Notes: generated by a model not told the origin, from the letters alone. A DNA stretch of 64,000 nt from Clostridia bacterium (GCA_900763875.1 CAAFLX010000001.1:1-64000); one strand, 5' to 3'; shown: positions 33,301-39,103, counted from the first letter of the stretch. Made by a program: numbers and translations.

Positions 33301-36300
33301 AATCGATCTCGAAGCAAAGAACTACAAGATTTCAAGATTGACCTATATGAAGGAAACAAAGGACGCAACGTCCAAGGTCAAGTTTGAAAGCGAGCGCGAC
33401 AAGAATGGCAATTACACCACAATCTTGTCCCTCGACGCAATGAAGATTGACCAAAGCACGGCAGACCTTGTCCAATATCTCAACAAATTCAAATTTGTGG
33501 ACGGCAAGTTTGTCACCGAAGGCTCGATGACGGGCTTTGACGTGACGTGGGATACCTCCGAGCTTGAAAAGGCTCTTGCGGCAATCACCGAAAACGGCAA
33601 AGTCAACTTCTACAAGGGCATTGACGTGACCGTCAAGGCAAAAGTCGGCGGACAAAGATTCAGCGTACGCTCCTCTGTCACCAAGACTCTCACAATTGCC
33701 AACAAGGTCGGATTTGTCGGCAAGGACGAAACGTTTAAGGGCAATCTCGCTCAAGAAGTCAATGTCAGAATCGTTGTCAAACCCTACGTGTTCGACTCGA
33801 TGCTCACCGACGTGACGTTCGACCAATACAAGTTTGACGCCATAACCGTCGACTCGCTTGGCGACACGTTCAAGTTCAACGTCAAAGACGCAAGCGGCAA
33901 CAAGGTTGCAAAGACGGTGAAGACAGGCAACGGACTTTCACTCAGCGCACCCTTCATCAAGGTTGGCGACAGATATCTTGACGCCTACAACAACGACGTG
34001 CACAAGCTCACGAGCGACGATATCACTTATGAGGGCTATGCCTTGTCAAGCAAGTATCCGCTCTTTGCAAAACTCACGATTGGCACGGAGTATAGCGGCA
34101 AGCAAGAAGTCTACGTGCCCATCGTCATCAACGCTCTCAAGCCGACTGCAACCACAATCAACGTCGCGCACGAGGACACTCTCAACCCGACGTGGCATGA
34201 GAATGCTATCTACAGCTCCGTTGACGTGGCGTTTGGCGCAACGACTCACAAGATGTTCCTCGATTGGAGCACCGTGACCTACTACACCAACGCGGCTTGC
34301 ACCAAGGTCAAGGCAGAACAAAATATCTTTGACGGCGGCACGATTTATGCGAAACTCGAAGCGTACAAGACGCTCGACAACACCGCAAACGGCACAAAAC
34401 TCGCACTTGTCAACACTCATACGCAAGACGAGAACGGCAAGGATATCTACAAGGCTCAAACAATCACGCTCCGCCTCAACGTCGAGCAACAAATCATCAG
34501 ATCGCTCGGCTACTTCTATGACGAGAGCATCGGCGACTTGGCGGCATACCTCAGAGCAAACGGTATGACCGAAGACCTCAGAGCAAAACTTGCCGACAAG
34601 ACAAACTACACGGGCAAGGTCTATCAACAAACGCACGAAAAAGACGGCACTGCATACGGCATCGACCCAATCAACTTTGCAACGAATCGCGACGATTACT
34701 TCAAGACGAGCAAGTGGGGCGACGTCGAAAACGGCACACCTGTGCTTGTCAATCTTGTCAAGGGCGAGAATTACATCGCATACGTCAGAGAATTTGCAAG
34801 CGTTGTTGCGAGCGCGCCGATTGACGGCATTGAGAAATATGTCTATGCAGTGATTGGCAATCAAAAAGTTCAATTCAACGTCAATATTCCGTCCTACACG
34901 TTCACGACCGGCACGCTTACCGACAGCAACAGCCGCCTTATCCACAAGAGCGGATCAATCGCCGGCACGATCGAAACGGTGGAGGGCACACAAGTTGACA
35001 ACAGACTTGCTTTCACCTACGACGTGTACGACGGCTGGAAGTTGCCTGCAACCGCAACCGTGACGACGCTCCAAGGCAAGGGAGATGTCAATGTCGCTAT
35101 CACGTGGCTCGATTACTCCGCTCCGACCAAGGACGAAATCAAAACGGATGAGGGCGGACAATACGTCGAGCGCAAGTACTTCTTCTTTGACGGACTTGCA
35201 ATCCGCTATCCGTCGCAAGGCGAGTTCACGGCGAAGATTTATCTCGACAACTTCAACGTGAAAGCAGAAGTCAAGCCCAACGGAATGAGCCAAACCTACG
35301 ACGTGTTCGACAAGTTTGAGTTTGCAACAACCGCAACCGTAACTTTGGGCGAAAAGACTTACGACAACGTACCTCTCCATTGGCTTGACAAGAGTATGCC
35401 GACGGCTGAGGAAATCAAACAAGGCTCGTTCACACGCAAGGCGTACGTCCTCGGCGGCAACGTCTTTGGCGATATGGTCGCCTTCGACTACACCGTCGCA
35501 ATCAACAACAACTTCACTCTTGAGGGTATCGAGGGAGGCTACAAAGAAGGATTCCGCACAGAACTTACGGCTGACAACTTCTATCAAGGCTTGCTCAAAG
35601 ACACAACTCTCAAAGTGAACGGCAAAGATATCCCCGTCGAGCTTGCTTGGAGCGACAACTATACGGCGCAAAGCGGATTCAACGGCGATATGACGCTCAC
35701 AATCACGAGCAAGGACGGCGACGCGCTCGTGCTTGCAAGCACCGTGACGGTCAACGTCAAGGTTGCAAGCGCAGGCATCGAAAGCCTTGTCGGCGGCAGC
35801 AAGTACACGCTCGACCCGTATGCAAAGGACAGCACGCTCTTTGCAAACGGCGCAGACGTGCAAGTCAATGTCAAGGGCAGCGCAACTCCGCAAACGGTCA
35901 GAGCATACTATGACTTTGACAACGCAGACTTCTATGCCAACGTGTCCAAGTACTTCGGCAAGAAACTCAAAGTCAACGTGACCTACAAGTACAACGCAGG
36001 CAAGGACGAGCAATCCGAAATCGGCACGATCGAAGTGTACGTAATGAACAGAACCATTATGTATATGTCCGATTATGACAACCGTTCGATTGTGGTTGAC
36101 ACGTTCGTCAACAAAGACGCGTCATATCTTGCCAACGAGATGAGCGTCACAACCGTTGACGGCACGGTGTTCACCGCATACTTCGACTGGGCAGACGTTG
36201 ACAAGCTCATCAAGAGCGGCACGAGCAACACCGCATATATGGCAACCGCAATCGTCGGCATCGAGAGAGCGGACGGCGGCTACGTGTATGAGGATATCAC

Positions 36301-39052
36301 CGGCAACGGAAAGAACGCCTACGTCACGGTTGAAGACTATGTCGCATTCAAGAAACAAACCGACAAAGACTTCGAGTTGACAAACGAAAAGAGATACGTG
36401 CTTGCAAAACAACGCGTCAATATCCCCGTCACGGTGCTCAACCGTACAATCGTTGACGCAGAGCTGTTGCTTGGCGATAGCGGACTCAAGTATTTGTACT
36501 CCGACTCAAGCAAGTATGCGACAATCACGGACACCCTCATCGGCGACGGCGCGGCGGACGGCAGATACGTTGACATCGTCTACAACAAGGCGACGGGTAT
36601 GCCCACCGAGTACGTCTACTACAACCACTTCGCATACGTCGGCGAGAGCAGGTTGCCGCACTATGTGCAACTCACCTTTGCAAACGGCGATGTGAAAAAC
36701 TACTACGTCACCTACGAAAACGCTCCGACTGCAAGCGAAGTCGCGCTCCTCACCAAGGCTCTCGAAAGAAAGATGACCGTCCATGTGTGGAACGGCGAAG
36801 ACAAGCAACTCGAAGTTATGGACGCGTTCGAGATGACAATCCGCATCCGCGTATCCAAGGTTACGCTCACCAACAGCGACCTTGCATACAACGATATGTC
36901 GGTTGGCTCTTACAAATACAACAAGGATGTTTACGTTGACGAAAACGGCTCTGTCTACAACACGGCAGACTATAACAAAGACGTAACATTCTATGTCGGC
37001 GCACAATTTGTCAAGGCGTCCGATTGGTGGAACGAGGGTAGAGAGAAAGTCAACAACCGCTACGAGTACAACTCCACCTACACCAAACGTCACGGCTTCA
37101 CAGACGCCAACGACGGCGAAGTGTATCCGGGGCTTTACAGCATCTACGGCGCGGCAAACAACGATACGTTCAAGGCAGAAGGCAGAGAGGGTGACTATAA
37201 AGATGTCAAACTCTACTACTTCAACCAAGCCACAAAGAACTACTCCTTGTACACGGGCGCGGTGAAATACAATGCTGCAGATACCACTTACAAGACGGCA
37301 AATGACGAAGACCTCTATATCCTCACCTACGTCACCACGCAAAAACTTGCGGCAGAGTGGAATGCAGACAGCGTGAAGTACTCCTACAAGGGCGGCAACG
37401 TGGCAGTTGCGGCAACGCTTTCGAGCAAGGTTGCAGGCAACAGCGCAACGGCAAAAGTTGACGTCACCGTCCACATCAACGACAGCAGAGTCCAAAGTGT
37501 TGCAACCGTCACCGGCAATGATTTGTTCAAGAACAACGAAATCGTCATCGATCCGTTTGCGAACACCAACGTCTTTGCAAGAAGGAGCGGCTACAACGGC
37601 GACCGCTATGAGAAGTCGCCTGTGGCAACCAGCGGTTATGTCAAAAACAACCTCGACGGCACTTACAAGCTCGTTGACGGCAAGTACGTCGAATTGACCG
37701 AGGAAGAACTCAACAGAGATTACGCCAACTTCCCGACGGAATTGACAATCAATCTTGCAGGCAACAAGACGGCAACAGTACCTGTCGTTTGGGACTTCAG
37801 CGGCGTCAACGTAACTTATGCAGGCGGCACGTTCACGGCATACGCAATCGTCGATTACAACGGCACGTTCAACTATGGCAAGAACGAAATCGGCACGCAA
37901 CGTATCAAGTTTACGGTCAAAGTCCTCGATAGAAGCGTAACTTCCATTGAAGACGACAGCGCATTGCAAGCACTCAAGGGCTATGCGGATGCAACAACCA
38001 AGACCTTCATCAACCCCTACGAGTACGTCAAGCCGACAATGCCCACCGAGCTTACGTTCAACGAGTACACAGGCAAAGTTGACGGCGAAACGGCAGTCGT
38101 GACCTACTCGACCAAGGGCACGGATCGCAAGCTCGTGTGGAGCTATGACGAGTTCAGACCCACCTACAACGGCGGTTTGGTCTATGTCACTGCAAACCTC
38201 ATCGGCGTTGACGGCAACGTTCAATCCTACAAGATTCCGTTCCTTGTCAAGAAGATGATTGCAAACCATATGGTTGCGGCAGAGCCTAAGAAAGTTGACG
38301 TCAAGACAACGCTTGTTGCATCGGGCATCTTCGAGTCGAATATTGCAAACAGCAAGGCAGCCACCAAGTTCCAACTTGATCCCAACAATCCTGAAAGATT
38401 GACTATGCCGTTTGCCTACAAGGTTACGTTCACAGTGGCAAACCCTGTGTACGACAAGAAAACGGAAACAGTGACCTTTGAAGAAACAACGACAACAGAA
38501 ACGCTTGACTTCTTCTACGCAATCGTTTCAATGCCCGCCGACACCGAGTATAAGGTCACGGCAGATGGCATCACGACCACCGCGAATGAAAAGAGTGCAG
38601 TTGTTCAACTTGCCGACCAAGAGCGCGTCACGGTTGACATCGAGCAAATCAACAGCGACCTTAAACCGACAGGCATCGTTGCCTCATCGTTGCACACATC
38701 AACGCACCTCAACACCCAAACCACCGTTGACGGCAAGACCGTCAACGTGGTGTGGTTCGGCATTGCAGAGGTCTACTCGGCAAGCAACAAGTCGCAACTT
38801 CTTGCAACCTATTCGGTGACGTTCTCCTCGGCAAAATCGACGTTCGAACTGCCCACGTCGTCCGACCGCAAGATTGTCTACAAACTCTATGCGGCAGTCG
38901 GAACCGTTGTTGACCACAACGGTACGCTCGTCACAACAGACATTGCAAAAGAAGGACAAGCGTTTGTTGACGGCACTGTTGTAAAGGCAGGACAAGTCGT
39001 CCCAGCGGCGCAATTCGTGACAGCTCTTGAACCAATCACAATCAACGGCTGA
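12377..39052 (+). CDS. Giant (8,891-residue) modular surface lipoprotein
   Basis: One frame open for 26,676 bases. The start chosen is ATG 12377, with GGAGGAG directly upstream; 31 earlier in-frame codons overlap the promoter and are unlikely to be translated. Residues 1-25 form a lipoprotein signal peptide ending in MVAC (Cys25), followed by a Gly/Pro linker (GGG, PTPQPDPDTP), so the mature protein should be lipid-anchored outside the membrane. Residues ~60-6,600 hold at least 13 divergent modules; residues ~6,610-8,891 are Ig-like beta domains. There is no LPXTG motif, C-terminal membrane helix or catalytic motif. Cys is very rare (about 16 in all), common in exported proteins. The predicted mass is near 0.95 MDa. 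It is monocistronic: strong promoter before, strong terminator after. I recognise no named family; adhesion or a surface-layer role is inference only. Confidence 0.9.
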   Translation: MRMRKLSLVLMLVLVGVMLFGMVACNPTQGGGNVEAPVIPTPQPDPDTPSNATYIGSQTAWNTLKEAALAEAGAEKDKRYINVDTAFVLGFAKDGSDSVVVARFASKIDRSDDSNSQILVEMRKINREANGKKLDKDAICELAAKGEGSLLMGMYYYQGKLVTDLRGIKKDDGLHVVYTNSVNMTNFVARFSDALDKLNLSSLFYDTLMGYDIGGLVNSLIKIDLAHLTVEELIVNVLFGASKSTLTDYGNGEQLLRIPCDLGLIVSLIPIVQGLIPENIIDLVKDVVGLDLGKLGALAGMALNLDAYIVNGALKSVNFGIDLNLNSYGVEGVQEKYEIFQSEIGISIGHAKADFAGTPDLDLISKENGLLTTKRNAQNLALKEGEKSLYDTVQESTDHYSFLTLDGAITLSLDFNKKTVKIDDIIGSFGTLISGLLEKNLKPEMLQALAALFAKDINFEQGRVQITIKAQGEINTQDATKTRLAVEILGRDGAKRATAYYTGEKNGVYIDVSGMLGSNGTKFKIDDINVNELLGQLIDKLFDTIKGAIDGLKGGATTQNIQKTLVENGQIVIQHGAFSADDSEGSVDVLALISMILDHVNLDMDGNIFNIKGLDVQLTRDLIDVILGLVFKGENAGANIPITGAELKYTNFGTYKNKNLSLTANLGVDNAAPLVGVGLGVDLLFGNIKNLDAFNATFDRLKAELATNEGAYLPILKNGAFNTDLLHVNLSTGLSIDVNTLKSELAKITVDMPNQDVGTLFKGVLLTALIELGNIDGGLKLDINADVDLSGGINADAILDLVLKSSAMIKISRKSDVEGTNPLLALYLQDGWAYLKADLLCLNVKTIKVNVRELLDALGVGSSNNQGNNQALTAGEGDNKEDNKEDNKDEGMDINKVLGFVAGIVDGFNLGNNALEIVLVSNLFEQVLSMLNIEGVKIEFASTEFDGGIRIGLNDGLNLTQLQLGVFVSLGNNVNFNVAINGLSAGLNDKATNYLVNDKQQETDYTEILKYPFLGLDLTLGLNLEADQGSKELVFGKGTHWKNDKNEYVEIKTTPVPDGYTGKLYYKDSKGIFKEENITKATLAFDEEIDLNYELRVAGQLDLSPILDYLFGAPQISTKGNVSELLVELTGKKFGDDRKVLLGLYYVGNSLYIDAKNFGLDKVRTDVDLYEVILSLLAKDSTININGGASSEALTAGTPDANDQAARKALALDIIATLSSDNVKLKIAKGLTDILYQLIGIDTNDMTAWAQIAWANVKDKFDNKPVRVKLDVNNAAGVTSGSAEIYVGTTVEKEDGTKLDPIKLTIGGDFVDSVKVVRNGKEINMAEYLQNRDGDMFDAVELFNDYGDITLPSVFAEIKGTFKVGADAGTNSWTIGEWIAQFLDNSQPELNSFISQLLLTYKVPVAAGAEIGFRIALNARLNPQIPIDFTQNVVFKEYDASELSNLAKFVEVYKLVKTKYTLLTDEERTSFTGKVYVKQYIPQGIALTEVTKLDYKGDAYLQVDGNYVKVKVTEENASQFVNDKLFSAANFLDIAYIASHSDLAVEIYNKNINNVNKDNQVESTLLALRVQNTGENGAGKSVSTVYLDLRDDFHVALANLDLGTLIGGLLNKDNSGNEGGNEGGSTASAMADGNEGGGIDLMSVIGSVLGGVISYIGLDSNGVKVNFAEGMIITLVQMLANKKIDPEKFVKLNSDRSYLALMWKYNLALNLQIDPVYLGLEISEINLGLGKEDGVIPKDFNTDIYTTAENLNTLSLNVDLGLKLKLKGQTEEVRLEKYLDLLIKDLAIKLGLEMKDDITYDINLGVGAKLDLKEPNNSNIVLEIKNKITNKNIIAVYVKGQEVYFDFGSLGRDPFYIQNTNICELIVSKLLELLKGIDKAAGSGASTAADDSMTVGVDEKMQVLLDIADGKLGMLVTQNVLVGLIAALTSKGNGEGGNNVNIAEILEKLDLDITVDVDLQLKPSLQLGVNLDSKLLELGVSVDNLDLATGNNSDAAKGVEQKTEAGTQKYVELSPAEQASYTGKKFKQVGDKFEQADDGTYRSYYEELTSAHIVTFDLSLIVDYYASATYEYVDDLKVLETYSPKDRYTLSAHDKRFVQDDNGRYIRAGFAFDELLNVLLNMDGLKDILNKALPQIRIDTNNDEVHFEKIENAFTLGDLLKRFGLNLFISDKMDDGFKLDVNLKLNLQKMGLEDLSKFDVNNLNLKTLLNGIEAKICVDFDYEKVGGTAKINLYLLDGIVYMDMSGIGGPRIQVEFMELLNRLGVVLGASESDAKVADDGTGKDEGKDEGKLDAGKIVGMIVEKLVLAAKPWELGSASNRIDNLGVFVRTNLINDLLTMVLKQTVNSENVVLQEGESGLFLYPQTNMFEKFGIDNALALQLKLAFANKKDPIKDDKGNDKQYMVDLTLGLDAKIDLESVDTDKPMLDNDQKVEYVLLNDYINNIVELIGGIRGEHYQRQTELVDNSVYYDFVEDKEGEYLLKTGMYRKPNFNIDAKGNYVFDETTKEYRLIKDGEELPEGTKRFSKEDLTNVKMYANRMATVQTVQETNDKGVTVSNQYAYFVKEATDGAWAFNKATNKLVARELAPQSDKFYTLVNMTVSEKDKDGNIVFRNALSSEVKLYEYKATTDKYEDQNISLSVSGLIYFNSSSAEVVNAGGLLPNAFRDMVINLQTMSAFNAGIGLRVSANVDLASLDLKGLAAGGSFDDFVKNSDLNKVELAIEFIEVDGDGYFARYDTPKGSKDGNEKVLGGMYLSGGTFYLDLTGMVGTAENYSKVENFVDFAKKVLDKFKKKDDNNKKDSGAQTASDAKSIEKATRDAIIMLAYSDAGFQIQITKALLAFVLSAFMPDLGSLDEVFDVFNISLGVDLGQPVYKKIADIADKAERDKFDNEYKSDRYKLYEKEEYTKVEDSELDVCYVVGNAYYLAKTTKVYEKTADAYGEGKVVENGALDTTKTYAVLVNNSYQDITSTVKGKYVHSNANFYAEAETVVTPISLRSYRMYREVDGKEVVTDTYIVGNTYVRYNGNKCNVTSLQNRKFGYVKDETGDYYRTVNLYSAINEYYLGLDVAIGAVNMGLKLGGIELGFGAGHDLLPAYIRDGKAHSRIVEDGGNNKTIEYNDELTVAEKANFADVPTNMFYDTIISLGFSVEFELGVTEGTLDFGKILSAIIGNLTGVVVEMPSTTKGYSSAHFRLDVSLMIDIYDLTKCELKLELYNVTETGYESLWLGAYYVNNTVYLNLEEAFNIQKVAIGGLNIAEILKDYIIDFENENYFTAGASASASTGDAFVANDATGSGAAGGINLSDKELALSLLINKDLLTLKLGNKLFDTILEYIPEDLLGFDIKQLFYDEINGGVQVELNTSESINLSVDVALGLDGDRYNKVDKVTRDNLAENVKNNSGQFYVFKQSDSGNYVKESNGTYARAITPDMKVEATDRYAKYRVFRDEDTNKLYLKEVVNNKQGDGSEVYKTYEAGVLGDPLANDDDVYKLTAGAIANKSFVNDGSKYDMTLTLGLAIKNLNVAFTNSRTYVLSGDELAEYTNFDDVDRITINEVIDVTTLFKTGKDNDIDLSSVLKAFLPSLTDEQLLVIKAQSDKGGDVERSLQLVLEGDIQIAALLNFMRTELVKYAGDDDQFDGDMDVAKVLELLKKVFEYLKKNTDELTKLIADIASYVNLSAKLQTKGGNDTEYHTMLGLYMVGGTFTLLDAEKGELDPLHANYIDPSARYDHYFETKSGSYYLDEATGTYKYITSNEYAGTRYSYDSSYCYKNEKGNYKRENGGVFIDLSYFNMPSVRVDANEIRKLVSGLLAANAQDAMTAADDKGDNKGDDKGDEENKKDPITFPLVKDDTILSYIRTFVYGLQITSRYVKVLAHADYINSLLTLLMGEDAIQFDKNSFTNKPNVTLYTDNTRYSYAKLDDLVTEFEENIKKYDVESEEYKQLRRDLTATLNRSKNMFELTEYYGTNYTKGIYYKDKDGAFVQKSEMSASELAEYDEKVKANTDGKGEFKYYDVTKVEVFLRLKDRVTNELLNGENAYVLFASASQTQINNSEKLEYLQKYGVNVPKLYKYDEATKTYEAVGSTLYLVNPLKARNEFLSVNLYLWNHRVSIAINAPSINVTKFQYLTGDQAKDKLNNNIAAGARYEDTVEDMFTSVDKVSDGVENWRLDYYKDGKFDTAKYEANPRYYEYRGKRQPINPDRLFVKKGANNYEKVATDWSSMPDYLAQMASEKAEYYFFTDTAYVLINRSFIYKREVYNENKKVLIPATDTRPDNEYWVKVQQESSVAQPDFKNDPAYADYKYKDYVDTDNLYYISLTLSGRLFLEAGKIYLPYSDYEVLYKKLHGDVAPTDDVIKSIAYKKFQGDYVKLTDTDNIATLKENKGLYVWVNSALDKQYSGVNEALGDVLGNLLGAMKGKFQVTEDMTFNIYFSIRLNLGFKLYILPSFGLDVRDLDVAIDVWGEQNDLMANGNYVTSEDRNKNNYEGKLLDGTKPHILGIYYDNDKDTGKAGLYVDAEALLGKDAKLFVDMSEYSLEDVLTGLIAGIGKKNDDASVASDASDKNPDKQPSAQMSLFLNIFTNAIAINVTSGFAKVLLKELLPDNASIADMLPNFKVYVKQNLRPYDLTIGALLFNEKGDVPVLNLGLVIEGLNGEEGVSSAIDFGRKEDILANQQGSNAIFYYANFYRDNGNTDYSNYYGKNFQLKDYVQLYRGEDGNDYYVKEKGGYELTSNGDGTYTVTAAANGGYAIYKKADGSIAGPEDRFMMTAPVMSEVLKSRQTAYNGAIYTDVDGVYMYVYERLDQIANNNTFGNKGAQSDGSNRFENYRALANTAQFAAFTGTIYIIDENNNYARVSKDDLQGFTGKGNLQYEKLANGTYKAIDANNNGYTDIDEADEFKKNNPDAKVYKKVTDFTNYTKALNLNLGDLLGGGEFDVASVLAGLDSVELGMNLDIKATLKDVINWTYQFTKAIDNAQIAEYLYVVAMALQNNKEFESLTGLNLDLKAYLKMANLVKMLAGDKSVTLVQALEGAKIYLELTYTTNFHGNAQPKALLWVEIRDGKLYVNLDASEIGDIVGWGDFFSYGIIDGLDLNVLLGAVKKTTASAQASVAADEEESNTGLIPANIWSVLNVVIGRLLVANDFLTVGLNETLIADLIGMLADSNSEVLQKVAEFLPKLRTTDTKDTSGVTINFYGNAPSIDINLGFKVGTLYYETVKNFNAMYGKEGKYVKTADWTGTTFTKDGNGNYTVGSGADNDHTYVLMSTDDYALVAYAYPAWEGDTYDYDTTSNTFVKHSGAGKGAYLKQGDFALAISLGKIYARVNRDFTIDKDDKFADKNADGSIKYDYFESATGAYVKDTDGTYRLATAADSEATHYDRKPSYANYVKMQDVTAHLEMSIDVSLYGSGKAGKNNIIDLSEILDLVMGLIAPNSAISGSQLKLNIVNEFGNDTAPFFTLDLVANINVQTFEVELGLQLNKQAKGSSTPKTLLGVYVVENTVYVDLSGLLGPTAKIAVTDLNLDGLLEGALGKFVKQPQASESTASGASTASNSDIATIEQTMKDYAYFMINVTPQKILLQLNADLINAVYKKIMQIRGLDSTKNLIPDIGDLLVRIDASEATGAKNYVKFKNDAEKAAYTGTTYKKVGLKYKKVEPSEGVKGNYYQKGTKTTISLNLRLSDGLYFCLDIPAASMTKDISQSVVTQLDLAREVKDFYKALTADELSKYTGTIFDKQADGSYVEIEKVNIVDGKTYYKWVKKATVPSGYIEILSLDLEALVNGTGTFDISALKLPTIGLSTTIELTMTSKNLKPGDDGYEDSLAGWVIGLFNNLLGGQSILGKFTALTLTGDKLYDGAKEYEGKVYYKDSEGAYKPFTGDAYVNGTTYYKYDLADINITMASEAVNFTIDISANVNLAPLLAYGIGGILFSDIAVDVKAGKPINSTILSLYYLGSSRLMKKTSGNGWEIGTATSGTYTANEIYSDALYIDASGLGLGKIKFQGIAGLLGASPSYGASTASDATVCSDASTQDATSSDAKAAAGSALYLQIDLENGRLGMTFDNAFISTLVGLLGIDLGDITLPPIKSVKLDVNLGTSGLDSINLNAQLDSVGTGANIAIKNVSLGLGESKVDSEKLINTVKTGYAGLTFSKTSGLMSLVQNAIDNLKPGLSINIQNKVWQLTQARNVSSAYRDSSITLNGRKVFTATNLTKESNVEAAKRYNIRLDLKSTLAKTGLSAIVGGNNIFITNLKLVTGGLAGAIVPLISALNCLDLGGMMGSSPLLQLVSGTDGDDATYSYPTATTAADASATAQSGWNKDKTAYNYPLKLENLIKSVDVNLFNDHEYWPYFAGATQVSNGAGKISIKATLDKDAYNELMIMVTCILMGLMKDKINSHNGEPYFGDIQKVGTGSGKLSKYLINGIGDTNEITKFYDGLDALVTGNKSTQEKVNYVEPFARSLPVTLTKWALMFALDAANLSISWGTIQNLASEVIEDLNKLIGGILPIPFASGVIDPSINIYIDLNPIASEYGCTDGQTVRPGIQAIEIMVNGKKNGVGDSMQYNKAQTTDRAQMSRMAYDGGASATETTIHRNEAWDFFMIRITPYSIVDKTFPTGLLYFDDSDEATLIDDKFDIPKEIVIEDPATRTGTLTTNSGASKEFQLRDSYFSNPEYFPQYANVKFPIIIDGQQMKSYYEKSGYKDTMGTYIIWDAASVDLTAATEKDTSGRRLAGYVYGYALNTVMYAIPVYVTDNYAYQNVNGMIATYTEDANGNYIFDEDIQSYRAIKSGETLATGTQKYKLSFTKKKLGIDIDATSSKYMAELPDLVEITFNDRKVTMGTYLTDATGKTLYALIDPFGSAPSENGYQILPQPTKEEKDKGAKDNLNSDGNKYVLMPAYVAGLVREKNAKGEIVFKTVKVDDKEYYVLNRSMLPTGKQFPAGTITWNTENFKYDWQGSTSWKSGDASNTIKVGLTYQWGLGKPVETKIDLEAKNYKISRLTYMKETKDATSKVKFESERDKNGNYTTILSLDAMKIDQSTADLVQYLNKFKFVDGKFVTEGSMTGFDVTWDTSELEKALAAITENGKVNFYKGIDVTVKAKVGGQRFSVRSSVTKTLTIANKVGFVGKDETFKGNLAQEVNVRIVVKPYVFDSMLTDVTFDQYKFDAITVDSLGDTFKFNVKDASGNKVAKTVKTGNGLSLSAPFIKVGDRYLDAYNNDVHKLTSDDITYEGYALSSKYPLFAKLTIGTEYSGKQEVYVPIVINALKPTATTINVAHEDTLNPTWHENAIYSSVDVAFGATTHKMFLDWSTVTYYTNAACTKVKAEQNIFDGGTIYAKLEAYKTLDNTANGTKLALVNTHTQDENGKDIYKAQTITLRLNVEQQIIRSLGYFYDESIGDLAAYLRANGMTEDLRAKLADKTNYTGKVYQQTHEKDGTAYGIDPINFATNRDDYFKTSKWGDVENGTPVLVNLVKGENYIAYVREFASVVASAPIDGIEKYVYAVIGNQKVQFNVNIPSYTFTTGTLTDSNSRLIHKSGSIAGTIETVEGTQVDNRLAFTYDVYDGWKLPATATVTTLQGKGDVNVAITWLDYSAPTKDEIKTDEGGQYVERKYFFFDGLAIRYPSQGEFTAKIYLDNFNVKAEVKPNGMSQTYDVFDKFEFATTATVTLGEKTYDNVPLHWLDKSMPTAEEIKQGSFTRKAYVLGGNVFGDMVAFDYTVAINNNFTLEGIEGGYKEGFRTELTADNFYQGLLKDTTLKVNGKDIPVELAWSDNYTAQSGFNGDMTLTITSKDGDALVLASTVTVNVKVASAGIESLVGGSKYTLDPYAKDSTLFANGADVQVNVKGSATPQTVRAYYDFDNADFYANVSKYFGKKLKVNVTYKYNAGKDEQSEIGTIEVYVMNRTIMYMSDYDNRSIVVDTFVNKDASYLANEMSVTTVDGTVFTAYFDWADVDKLIKSGTSNTAYMATAIVGIERADGGYVYEDITGNGKNAYVTVEDYVAFKKQTDKDFELTNEKRYVLAKQRVNIPVTVLNRTIVDAELLLGDSGLKYLYSDSSKYATITDTLIGDGAADGRYVDIVYNKATGMPTEYVYYNHFAYVGESRLPHYVQLTFANGDVKNYYVTYENAPTASEVALLTKALERKMTVHVWNGEDKQLEVMDAFEMTIRIRVSKVTLTNSDLAYNDMSVGSYKYNKDVYVDENGSVYNTADYNKDVTFYVGAQFVKASDWWNEGREKVNNRYEYNSTYTKRHGFTDANDGEVYPGLYSIYGAANNDTFKAEGREGDYKDVKLYYFNQATKNYSLYTGAVKYNAADTTYKTANDEDLYILTYVTTQKLAAEWNADSVKYSYKGGNVAVAATLSSKVAGNSATAKVDVTVHINDSRVQSVATVTGNDLFKNNEIVIDPFANTNVFARRSGYNGDRYEKSPVATSGYVKNNLDGTYKLVDGKYVELTEEELNRDYANFPTELTINLAGNKTATVPVVWDFSGVNVTYAGGTFTAYAIVDYNGTFNYGKNEIGTQRIKFTVKVLDRSVTSIEDDSALQALKGYADATTKTFINPYEYVKPTMPTELTFNEYTGKVDGETAVVTYSTKGTDRKLVWSYDEFRPTYNGGLVYVTANLIGVDGNVQSYKIPFLVKKMIANHMVAAEPKKVDVKTTLVASGIFESNIANSKAATKFQLDPNNPERLTMPFAYKVTFTVANPVYDKKTETVTFEETTTTETLDFFYAIVSMPADTEYKVTADGITTTANEKSAVVQLADQERVTVDIEQINSDLKPTGIVASSLHTSTHLNTQTTVDGKTVNVVWFGIAEVYSASNKSQLLATYSVTFSSAKSTFELPTSSDRKIVYKLYAAVGTVVDHNGTLVTTDIAKEGQAFVDGTVVKAGQVVPAAQFVTALEPITING
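13868..31300 (+). other. At least 13 divergent modules within the giant lipoprotein
   Basis: A short motif of the form LGVYYVENTVYVDLSGLLG (clearest at nt 28827) recurs near nt 13868, 14845, 15800, 17110, 17875, 19070, 20620, 22056, 23454, 25855, 27520, 28827 and 30190. Most copies are followed by a D-L-x-x-LL helix, then a linker rich in Ala, Ser, Thr, Asp, Gly and Lys (for example STASGASTASNSD or DNKEDNKEDNK), then long alternating strands rich in L-x-L-x-L and N-L-G. A second motif, roughly YTGKxYxK-xDGxY, is inserted in several modules (near nt 15554, 16790, 18436, 26875, 29272, 29535, 29930). Copies are strongly diverged at DNA level. Confidence 0.75.
32190..39049 (+). other. C-terminal run of Ig-like beta domains in the giant lipoprotein
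   Basis: About the last 2,280 residues repeat a pattern of PT-x-L/V-x-x-x-F/L, then V-P-V-x-W-D-x-S (for example VPVVWDFSGVNVTYAGGTF near nt 37780), then YxGG and a strand, ending in V-x-(N/D)-R-(S/T)-(V/I) hinge words (NRTIMYM, NRTIVDA, DRSVTSI) and DPY/DPF. This resembles bacterial Ig-like (Big_4-type) domains of surface proteins. I count about a dozen, some with long insertions. Confidence 0.65.
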
Positions 39053-39074
39053 GATACGATACAGCCTCAATCGC

Positions 39075-39103
39075 AAAAAGCCTCGCGTCAAGCGAGGCTT
39101 TTT
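39075..39103 (+). terminator. Strong intrinsic terminator of the giant gene
   Basis: 12-bp stem AAAAAGCCTCGC (39075-39086) with GCGAGGCTTTTT (39092-39103), loop GTCAA, 22 bases after the stop codon. A weaker second hairpin ACCGC/GCGGT followed by six T is at 39134-39157. Confidence 0.93.
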
